Positions 1-6,879 of a DNA stretch of 11,986 nt are shown here, piece after piece; the first letter of the stretch is position 1, and every line of letters starts with the position of its first letter. A model generated the notes under the pieces. It saw only the letters and a program-made list of their open reading frames with translations, was not told the origin of the DNA and did no database searches. Origin of the DNA: Bacteroidales bacterium (GTDB lineage: Bacteria; Bacteroidota; Bacteroidia; Bacteroidales; UBA7960). Where the stretch lies: contig SLPR01000342.1 of assembly GCA_007131895.1 (NCBI GenBank), forward strand, positions 1 through 11,986. The letters run 5' to 3'. Made by a program: the position numbers and the translations under genes.

Positions 1-2391
1 CATATGGGGCAGATAACCCTGGGAGATCAGGGTCTTTGGAACATGAGCATCTCCAATACAGGAGAAGGACCCCTGCATATCGAAAGTATCTCTTTTGAAC
101 AGAACAGTCTTTTGTTTTCTGTCGATACAGAGTTGCCATTAACAATTGAAGGAAATACCAGTATGGTGGTACCGGTGATTTTTGACCCTGACCAGATCGG
201 TTATTTTGAAACCACACTGGTTATCCATTCCAACGATCTTCTTCACCCCGAAACGAACGTAGAAATCACTGCCTGGGCCCTGGAATCAGGCCCCTTCCTT
301 TATACTGAGCAGGAGTTGATTGATTTTGGTGTCATCAGGATTCACTCTTCCAATAAGGGTTATCTTGAGCTCACCAATATGGGAGATACCCGAATCCAGT
401 TTGAGGATATTGTGTTTTCTCATGCCGATTTTACCCTCGATCCTCAGGTAGGTATTCCCTTTAGCCTCAATTCAACACAATCCACCTCAGTGCCCTTCTG
501 GTTTAAACCCTCCACAGAGGGCTCTGTCTCCGGGCAGATGACTCTGTATTTTGACAATCCTGATCAATCGCCTTACAGTATTGAAGTAAAAGGACTGTCT
601 GAAGATACAGAATACCCTTTGGGATATGCCCTGTGGAGCCATGATTTTAAGGGAACAGGAGTGAATAATCCCCGTGCTATCCTGGTGGGAGACGATGTGA
701 ATGAGGATGGAAGAAGGGATGTATTTGTATCCACCCGTGGCGAAAAAGTGTATGCTTTTGCAGGCAATTCTTCTGGCGATGCATCTGTGCTTTGGGAAAC
801 CTTTCTGGGCACTGCCGAATACCCCAAAACCATGGCTATGCTCGATGATATCAACGAGGACGGGTTTAACGATCTGGTAGTGGGAACTGCCTGGGCCGAC
901 AGAGCCATTACTGCCCTTTCTGCCCGCACCGGAGAGATACTCTGGCGCTATGAAACCAATGCATACGGATACGGAGGCTGGGTATATATGGTAGATGCAA
1001 GCAAGGACTTCAATGGCAATGGATATCGTGATGTGCTCGCAGCCACAGGGAATGATATGTATGGCTCGGGGCCGCGAAGAATCTTTCTGTTCAATGGCAA
1101 AACCGGTGAAATCATCTGGCAACGCTTTATGGGTGCTGCGGCCTTTTCAGTACTTGCAGTGGAAGATTTCACCGGGGATGGTGTCCCTGATGTGATTGCA
1201 GGTGCTACCACTGTAAACCAGCAAGGACGTGTGGTGGCCATCAACGGTGCCACAGGAGAAATAGAATGGCAAAAAACCACGGGGGGTACTTCTGTGTGGG
1301 CCCTGGAGCAACTGGACGATATTACAGGAAATGGGATCAAAGACATTCTTGCCGGAAGCTATAACGGGATCTACTATCTCATTGACGTTACCACAGGTGA
1401 AGCCCTCTTTACCCATAACCTGGGAGGCAATGCCCTGATCCTGGACTTTTGGAGGGCCAGCGATCTCAACGGCGACGGCTTTACGGATTTCATACCGGCC
1501 TATACCACCGTCAATAATGCCGTTGCCATCAGCGGTAAGGACGGCCAGCTGATCTGGAGCACTCCTATTGCCGATCAGTCATGGAGTGTGGCCCCTCTTA
1601 ATGATATTACAGGAAACGGAATAAACGATGTTGCCATTGGCACCCTGTATAGCAACAATCGCGTTTATTTTCTTAATGGTGCCACCGGAGAGATTCTGGA
1701 AACTATCCACATGCGCGATGCGGTGGATGTAATTACAGCATTGCCCGATATCACCGGAGACAACTCAATGGAAGTGGTGGCAGGTGTGCGCGACAATTTC
1801 ATGATCGCTCTTTCCGGCGGGACTGCCGTTGCTCCTCAACCTTACATGGCCACATTTACTGTTACCGACGATCAGCAACCCGCCAATCTGCTTGAGAATG
1901 CATCCATTGTGATCACTGAAAACGGCAGAGCTACTACTACCGATGCCAATGGCGTGGGAGTGATAGACCTGGATGATGGCTCCTGGTCATATACTGTTTC
2001 AAAAGAAAATTATTATCCGGTGGAAGGTTCTTTTACCATTGCAGGAGCTGATGTGGATATTGATGTGGTATTATCCGCTTCCGATACACATCTTCCCGAA
2101 CTGACTTCGCCGCGACTGGCATTGCTGGAAAGCTATCCCAACCCTTTTTCTGATCATACCAGCATTGTGTTTACCCTGACACAGCCCACCGAGGTTTCTG
2201 TTGCATATTATGATATGGATGGACGCAGGGTGAGTATTAAAGAAAGCGAATTCTTTCCCGCTGGCAAAAACACGTTGAAGTGGGAGGGCAGAAATCAACA
2301 TGGAAGTCTGCTTACCGATGGTATCTATTTTATCGAGGTGCTCACCGGCGATAGTGCGATGCGTACCAAAGTAATGATTCTCAGAAACTGA
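1..2391 (+). CDS. T9SS-secreted beta-propeller protein with ASH-like and regulatory-like domains (5' partial)
   Basis: The reading frame is open to the left edge, so the true start is outside the window. The ATG at 4 falls inside an ASH-like strand (MGQITLGDQG, resembling the usual xFGxVxxG motif) and is not a start. Residues, counted from that Met: two ASH-like/choice-of-anchor D domains (about 1-93 and 96-202); a propeller (about 205-608) with eight calcium-loop motifs of DxNxDGxxD type alternating with PQQ-like strands such as TGEILW and TGEIIW; a carboxypeptidase-regulatory-like Ig-fold domain (about 612-692); and a C-terminal T9SS type A sorting domain (about 705-795) containing SYPNPF and ending KVMILRN. 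It should pass the outer membrane through the T9SS and be cleaved by the PorU-type sortase. No catalytic residues are recognisable and no cysteine is present. A binding or structural role is inferred. It converges on the neighbouring minus-strand gene and shares its regulatory-like module. Confidence 0.95.
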   Translation, partial: HMGQITLGDQGLWNMSISNTGEGPLHIESISFEQNSLLFSVDTELPLTIEGNTSMVVPVIFDPDQIGYFETTLVIHSNDLLHPETNVEITAWALESGPFLYTEQELIDFGVIRIHSSNKGYLELTNMGDTRIQFEDIVFSHADFTLDPQVGIPFSLNSTQSTSVPFWFKPSTEGSVSGQMTLYFDNPDQSPYSIEVKGLSEDTEYPLGYALWSHDFKGTGVNNPRAILVGDDVNEDGRRDVFVSTRGEKVYAFAGNSSGDASVLWETFLGTAEYPKTMAMLDDINEDGFNDLVVGTAWADRAITALSARTGEILWRYETNAYGYGGWVYMVDASKDFNGNGYRDVLAATGNDMYGSGPRRIFLFNGKTGEIIWQRFMGAAAFSVLAVEDFTGDGVPDVIAGATTVNQQGRVVAINGATGEIEWQKTTGGTSVWALEQLDDITGNGIKDILAGSYNGIYYLIDVTTGEALFTHNLGGNALILDFWRASDLNGDGFTDFIPAYTTVNNAVAISGKDGQLIWSTPIADQSWSVAPLNDITGNGINDVAIGTLYSNNRVYFLNGATGEILETIHMRDAVDVITALPDITGDNSMEVVAGVRDNFMIALSGGTAVAPQPYMATFTVTDDQQPANLLENASIVITENGRATTTDANGVGVIDLDDGSWSYTVSKENYYPVEGSFTIAGADVDIDVVLSASDTHLPELTSPRLALLESYPNPFSDHTSIVFTLTQPTEVSVAYYDMDGRRVSIKESEFFPAGKNTLKWEGRNQHGSLLTDGIYFIEVLTGDSAMRTKVMILRN
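694..1773 (+). repeat. Eight calcium-loop (FG-GAP/VCBS-like) protein repeats forming a beta-propeller
   Basis: Nine-residue acidic loops start at bases 694, 847, 1006, 1165, 1318, 1462, 1603 and 1747: DVNEDGRRD, DINEDGFND, DFNGNGYRD, DFTGDGVPD, DITGNGIKD, DLNGDGFTD, DITGNGIND and DITGDNSME. The spacing is 47 to 53 codons, one propeller blade each. Such loops bind calcium in FG-GAP/VCBS and dockerin-like families. Seven PQQ-like strands (pattern xTGExxW or a variant) lie between them. The last loop is degenerate: the DG pair is replaced by DN and the final Asp by Glu, so it may not bind calcium or may close the propeller. Whether the fold has seven or eight blades cannot be decided by reading. 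Confidence 0.85.
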
Positions 2392-2467
2392 TCTTACAAT
2401 GGGCAAGGCAATCCAGTGAAGGTTTTTGCTGTGTTACCCATCCATATTAATATCTGTTATCTCATAG

Positions 2468-2502
2468 AAAAGCCCTTCTGCTCGCAGGCAGAAGGGCTTT
2501 TT
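2468..2502. terminator. Intrinsic terminator, probably bidirectional
   Basis: A perfect 14-bp stem (arm 2468-2481 AAAAGCCCTTCTGC, arm 2488-2501) closes a 6-base loop. On the plus strand it ends in a run of five T, 76 bases after the stop of the propeller gene. Because the stem starts with four A, the minus-strand transcript also ends in four U, so the hairpin can serve as a back-up terminator for the converging gene. Confidence 0.85.
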
Positions 2503-2524
2503 CAATAGACCTTAAATCCAAATG

Positions 2525-2560
2525 ACAAACGGACCTTTCTGTCAGGAAAGATCCGTTTGT
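2525..2560 (-). terminator. Intrinsic terminator of the 1304-aa adhesin gene
   Basis: Arms 2525-2539 and 2546-2560 form a 15-bp stem with a 6-base loop, 52 bases beyond the stop codon of the minus-strand gene. In minus-strand RNA the one non-Watson-Crick position is a G-U wobble. In plus-strand RNA the same position is a C-A mismatch, so the hairpin fits the minus-strand gene better. The following tract is only moderately U-rich on the minus strand. On the plus strand a T-rich stretch (about 2556-2563) follows, so some bidirectional action is possible. Confidence 0.65.
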
Positions 2561-2612
2561 TTTAGGGTTGAGAGAATGTTAATCTGAAGACAGAAGTAAC
2601 ATTTTTCAGTGA

Positions 2613-5600
2613 TTATCGGCTTACTTGTATCCTGCGGGTAACACTTCCCTCTTGTGTGTGTAATTTTAAAAGATAGATACCGGGTTTCAGGTCTGAAACA
2701 TTAATCCGTGCAGAGGTATGGTTAATTTGTTCGCCGTAAACCTGTTGTCCGAGTATGTCGTATATAAACACATGGGTAAGGATTTCCTGGGTCTGAATGT
2801 TGACCTCCTGGTTCGCAGGATTAGGATAAACCATCGCTTCATTTAAGGTTTCAGGGCTGGTAACCGATGTGTCGTCTTCAGAGAGGATAACGTTAACGGT
2901 AACATCTTCATCGGTTATCTCCACAGTGCCTTCACTGTCGAAAAAGCCGGAAAGGCTGACCGTCCAGCTATAAGTACCCGCAGGCAGATTGTCGAATACA
3001 TACTCGCCAGCATCGTAGCTTGTGCCATCAAGGGTCACCACTGCATCGGCAAGCGGATTGCCATCCTCATCTTCCACTTCAAAGGTCAGGGTATACCCGT
3101 GGGTGACAAGTACAACCTCAACGGTCACATCCTGATCGGTCACCGTAACAGTTCCCTCAGTAGGATAGTGTCCCGTTTTGCTTACGATGTAACTGTAATT
3201 ACCAGGTGCAACATCTTCCAGGATATATTCGCCGGCAGGCAATTCCTGTTGGTTAAAGGTAACCACTGCATCCTGCACGGGATTGCCGGATTGGTCGGTA
3301 ATATCAAAGGTTACCGTATACAAGTCAGGAACTTCACTCACCAGTAAATCATCAAAGACCCACCAGTTGATATCAGGGGAATTGCCGTCGAAGATCCATG
3401 CAATGCGCAGGCTGTCTGACCCTATGCCATGGTCTTCATCGGTAAGAATGGCAGAGAAGGTGAAAGCATCGATGTCGCCCGGGTTTTCCCACTGGTGTAT
3501 CAGGTGTTGCACACCATCCACCAAAGTGACGACTTTGAGGGTATATTCACCGGGTTGAGAGAAGTTGTTCACCAGGGTTTTGAAGGAGATATAGGCTTCA
3601 TCCAGTCCGCTGGTATTGATATAGGGTGAACGAAGGTAGAATTCTCCGGTATGTTCCGGCGTGAAGTTGAAGCGCATTTCCGGCGCTGTACCTCCGGCAT
3701 GTGAGGTGTTGTTTACCGCCCAGTTTTCTGCATTTTTGGTCCATCCTTGGGGAATATCTCCTGTATTGATTCCTGTAAAATTTTCAGACCATGGCAGTTC
3801 AACTACAGGAATGTCAGTTACCTCAATAAAGAAGTCCAAAGTCACTACATCTGATACACCTGTGGTATAAACTGCCTGCACACCGGCAGTGTAGTTGCCG
3901 GTCTGCGGTATAATGAACAGGTATTCCATTGCTTCGGTTGTGGCCAAAGGATCGGTCAATTCATCAAGGAATACATTGAATCCGGTAAAAACCTTGTCTG
4001 CCTTTGATTCGTTATGCTGCCAGCTGAACAGGATCTCTCCGTTGTCGAGTCCTTCTTCCGAAACCTGCAGATTGTGAGGGTTGAGCAGGATATCGGTCAT
4101 CAGGGCTGTTAACTGCATGTCGCTGTCATCTACCGTGAAGTTGATCTCAAGGGGTTGATATCCATGGGCCGTAACGGTGGCAGTATAGAATCCGTCGGGC
4201 AGCATGATGGAGGCGACACCTTCTTCGTTGGTAACAATATCGTCTACATAGGTGTCAAAGGAGATTACCGCATTGGGTATGGGTTGCTCATCCTGAGCGT
4301 TTTCCGCCACAGTGATGGAAACAGTATATAGTTCAGGCGCGCTTTCCAGGGTTACGTCGTCGATGTTCCAGTCGCGGATGCCCAGGCTGGAACCGTCAAA
4401 AATAAATGCTATGCGCAGATTTTCAGCCCCAATGCCGTGCTCTTCCTGTGTAAGGATGGCCCAGTATTGTTCAGAAGGTACGTTGGATGGATCCTTCCAT
4501 TCAAATATCAGATGCTCCTGATCGCCTACAATTGTAACAACCCTCAGGTCATAGGGACCGGGGCCACCGTAGTTGTTTATGTAATGTTGAAAAGACAGCT
4601 TCATTTCGGTAAAGTCGCTGGTGTTGATCAATGGCGATTGAGTATAGTAACGCCCTTCTATGGCAGGACTCCACATAAACCTTAGCTCGGGAGCTTCTCC
4701 TCCTGCGTGGTCGGTGTTGGTGACTCTCCAGTTGCTTACATTTCTCATCCAGCCAAAAGGCAGGTTGCCCGAGGGTACGCCGCTGAAGTCTTCTATCCAT
4801 GGAAATTCTGTTATGGTTGCATCAATACCCTCGGCAGTCAAGGGTATTTCAAAATTATCCACGGTTAAAAGGGCGGTTTTTTCTCCCTCTGTTTCCGGGT
4901 TGAAAACCACGGAGAAAACAACACTTTCACCCCCGGCCAGTTCGGCAGTTTCCTCAAGGTTGTTCAGGGTAAATTCGGTGAAATGCTCACCACTGATAGT
5001 GATATCGCCGGGTTCGATGACCAGCAGTCCCTCTCCATGGTTGGAGATGGTGAAATCAACAGGATGGGAGGCAGTTCCCGTTTGCCATTGACCAAAGTTG
5101 TGGCTCTGAGGGGTAATATGCATGATAGGTTCTTCCGGAATTACTTCCAGTACAAAATCATCGAGAAACAAGGTACGGATAGTGGACGGGAAAACGCCTT
5201 TGAAGGCCACATAGTTATCGGTGCCCTCGTAATCACTGAAGGAAAAGGTAAACTCCTGGTAACTGGTGGTAAGGGTAAAACTTGCCAGCGAAGTAAAAGT
5301 AGCAGCACTCCCGGGGTTGGAGATGGTTCCCACTTCTATGGCATTATCTGCGCCCGACTGAGCTTTGGCATAAAAGCGTACGCGAAGTTCGGAAAGGTCA
5401 TGGGCAATCTCAGGGGTAATCAACAACAGCTGGGCATTCACGTCTATCATGTTTTGAAACCTTACATGGTATGGAGGGCTGTTGGGTACCCCGGTACCTA
5501 TGGTTTCAATACCACCGGTAGAAGTAGTGTTAACAAGTTTTGACCACCCCAGGGCCATATCAGGTGGGGTTACATTGGCAAAATTTTCGGTGTGAGGAAG

Positions 5601-6527
5601 TTGGGTAATAAGCGGGTCAAACCCTTCTCCCAGCAAAGGTATTTGCATCTCTTTCACTTGCAGGGTAGCCTCTTTTTCTCCCGTGACAACCGGTGAAAAA
5701 GCAATACTTATGGTTGTTGTTTCAAAGGAGCCAAGTGTGACCATCTCAGTGAGATTGGTGAGAATGAACCGCTCCGCATCTGTTCCGGTGATGGTGATAT
5801 CGGTGGGAGCGATCTCAAGGTTACCAATGCCGGTGTTTTCGAGGATGAACTCTTTGGGGTTGCTGGTTTCACCGAAAACTACTTTTCCAAAGTCCCAGGA
5901 AGAAGGATAGACAAAAAGCACAGGCGATGTTGGGATCTCTTCAAAGGCAAAGTTGTCTATGAAAATGTTCCGGTTGCCCGTTGAAGGAGTAGAGCCGTGC
6001 TTAAAGGCAATGTGGGTGTTGTTGTTTATCGTGGCATCAAAATCAATGATAAATTGCTGGTAGCTGTTGGTCAGATCATCCTCCCCCGAGAGGGTGTGAA
6101 AGGGGGTGAAAGTTGTTGCATCGGTGGGGTCGGTCATGGTGCCAATGATCAGGTCTGGCTTGTTTGAGTTGAGGTTAATTCTCGAATAAAACCGGATGCG
6201 CTTGTTGGTGTAGTTCTCCACCAGTGGGGTGATAAGAAAGATATCGGCATCGGCATTGTCGTCGGAGAGCAATCTTACATGATTAGGGGGTGTGATGGGA
6301 CCAAAACCACTGTTTGTTCCAACCGTAGCCTGGGCATAAGTGGGATTGTTTACGATTTTGTGCCAGCCCTCGGGTATTTCCGGGGTGGGAAGGCTGTTAA
6401 AATCCTCAAAATGGGGTGCCTGCATCACTGCCGGACCGTTGTCGTCTGCCCGGGCCAAAAGGGAAACGCTCACCAATAAAGGTATCAGGATTAGCCCTGA
6501 AATGAAGTTGAGTAGTTTTATTTGCAT
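2613..6527 (-). CDS. Giant T9SS-secreted multidomain protein (choice-of-anchor J/D repeats), 1304 aa
   Basis: The ATG at 6527 is chosen because a clear signal peptide follows (about 1-27, hydrophobic LILIPLLVSVSLLA, cleavage near ARA). Domains in order: anchor-J type A (38-198), anchor-D (199-305), anchor-J type A (312-463), anchor-D (466-570), anchor-J type B (573-728), regulatory-like (731-810), Fn3-like (812-905), a second anchor-J type B (911-1066), two tandem regulatory-like/PEGA-like domains (1069-1143 and 1144-1222), and a T9SS type A sorting domain (about 1230-1304, VYPNPANQ, ending RRIQVSR). Anchor-J (cleaved-adhesin-like) domains are jelly-roll lectin-like folds. Type B copies carry HAGGxAPExRF and EHGIG or DHGIG, and end in a W-x-x-DD motif. 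No protease or glycosidase residues are evident, and no cysteine is present. It has its own candidate promoter and terminator. A surface adhesin or matrix protein is inferred. It is a paralogue of the next minus-strand gene. Confidence 0.95.
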   Translation of the reverse strand: MQIKLLNFISGLILIPLLVSVSLLARADDNGPAVMQAPHFEDFNSLPTPEIPEGWHKIVNNPTYAQATVGTNSGFGPITPPNHVRLLSDDNADADIFLITPLVENYTNKRIRFYSRINLNSNKPDLIIGTMTDPTDATTFTPFHTLSGEDDLTNSYQQFIIDFDATINNNTHIAFKHGSTPSTGNRNIFIDNFAFEEIPTSPVLFVYPSSWDFGKVVFGETSNPKEFILENTGIGNLEIAPTDITITGTDAERFILTNLTEMVTLGSFETTTISIAFSPVVTGEKEATLQVKEMQIPLLGEGFDPLITQLPHTENFANVTPPDMALGWSKLVNTTSTGGIETIGTGVPNSPPYHVRFQNMIDVNAQLLLITPEIAHDLSELRVRFYAKAQSGADNAIEVGTISNPGSAATFTSLASFTLTTSYQEFTFSFSDYEGTDNYVAFKGVFPSTIRTLFLDDFVLEVIPEEPIMHITPQSHNFGQWQTGTASHPVDFTISNHGEGLLVIEPGDITISGEHFTEFTLNNLEETAELAGGESVVFSVVFNPETEGEKTALLTVDNFEIPLTAEGIDATITEFPWIEDFSGVPSGNLPFGWMRNVSNWRVTNTDHAGGEAPELRFMWSPAIEGRYYTQSPLINTSDFTEMKLSFQHYINNYGGPGPYDLRVVTIVGDQEHLIFEWKDPSNVPSEQYWAILTQEEHGIGAENLRIAFIFDGSSLGIRDWNIDDVTLESAPELYTVSITVAENAQDEQPIPNAVISFDTYVDDIVTNEEGVASIMLPDGFYTATVTAHGYQPLEINFTVDDSDMQLTALMTDILLNPHNLQVSEEGLDNGEILFSWQHNESKADKVFTGFNVFLDELTDPLATTEAMEYLFIIPQTGNYTAGVQAVYTTGVSDVVTLDFFIEVTDIPVVELPWSENFTGINTGDIPQGWTKNAENWAVNNTSHAGGTAPEMRFNFTPEHTGEFYLRSPYINTSGLDEAYISFKTLVNNFSQPGEYTLKVVTLVDGVQHLIHQWENPGDIDAFTFSAILTDEDHGIGSDSLRIAWIFDGNSPDINWWVFDDLLVSEVPDLYTVTFDITDQSGNPVQDAVVTFNQQELPAGEYILEDVAPGNYSYIVSKTGHYPTEGTVTVTDQDVTVEVVLVTHGYTLTFEVEDEDGNPLADAVVTLDGTSYDAGEYVFDNLPAGTYSWTVSLSGFFDSEGTVEITDEDVTVNVILSEDDTSVTSPETLNEAMVYPNPANQEVNIQTQEILTHVFIYDILGQQVYGEQINHTSARINVSDLKPGIYLLKLHTQEGSVTRRIQVSR

Positions 6528-6600
6528 GGTTTTTCAATTTAGTGTGTTTTTGTAAGAATTATGACAATCAGGAGCAAAGGATAAGAAAAAAACTTTTATC

Positions 6601-6639
6601 CAACAAACAAAAATAAGAAATGCCACATGCAGAAACAAT
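6601..6639 (-). promoter_or_regulatory. Candidate Bacteroidota-type promoter of the 1304-aa gene
   Basis: On the minus strand TATTTTTG (6608-6615) matches the -7 consensus TAnnTTTG exactly. Twenty bases upstream, ATTG (6636-6639) matches three of four bases of the -33 TTTG element. This predicts transcription starting near 6601, with an untranslated leader of about 75 bases. The bases before the ATG (TTGAAAAACC) are A-rich and have no Shine-Dalgarno sequence, as is usual in this phylum. The -33 match is imperfect and the region is AT-rich, so chance matches are possible. Confidence 0.4.
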
Positions 6640-6784
6640 ACGAGTCAAATGGTATTTAAACATTCATTTTGTAAGTGCCAGTACGTATTTGTTGGTGCAG
6701 GAAATTTGAATGCCTTGCACTTATCCTGTAAACAAAATCAATATTTGATGTCCGGATAATTTTTATGCGGATATGTTGAAGAAA

Positions 6785-6816
6785 GTGCTCTCTCCCGCAA
6801 AATGGGGAGAGAGCAC
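6785..6816 (-). terminator. Intrinsic terminator of the 1255-aa gene
   Basis: Arms 6785-6796 (GTGCTCTCTCCC) and 6805-6816 form a perfect 12-bp stem with an 8-base loop (GCAAAATG), 63 bases beyond the stop codon at 6880. On the minus strand it is followed by TTTCTTC, a moderately U-rich tail. It should uncouple this gene from the 1304-aa gene downstream, which agrees with the candidate promoter seen between the two. Confidence 0.75.
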
Positions 6817-6879
6817 GAAGTAGCAGCGAAGCCATATCTTATCACTATTTCCGGTCACCGGGTGTGACTGGTCCCCCGG

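Larger units (their letters stand above)
2392..2612. other. Convergent intergenic region
   Basis: This stretch separates the stop codon of the plus-strand propeller gene from the stop codon of the minus-strand adhesin gene. It holds two hairpins, annotated separately, and no credible reading frame. Both flanking genes end here, so its only visible role is transcription termination. Confidence 0.8.
6528..6879. other. Intergenic region between the two paralogues (352 bases)
   Basis: It contains a terminator for the upstream 1255-aa gene, about 85 bases with no feature I can identify, and a candidate promoter with an A-rich leader for the 1304-aa gene. It is AT-rich compared with the flanking coding sequence. 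I see no RNA gene, riboswitch or reading frame. Confidence 0.7.

Noticed and set aside
4..6. ATG at 4 as the start of the propeller protein
   Set aside because: It falls inside an ASH-like domain and is preceded by an open in-frame codon. A secreted T9SS protein would need a signal peptide, which is not seen here.
487..1122. A 211-codon minus-strand reading frame opposite the propeller gene
   Set aside because: It lies wholly opposite a well-supported coding region, has no recognisable domain or signal peptide, and its composition is that of a shadow frame.
4983..5543. A 186-codon plus-strand reading frame inside the 1304-aa gene
   Set aside because: The opposite strand is continuous, domain-rich coding sequence, and the plus-strand translation shows no family features.
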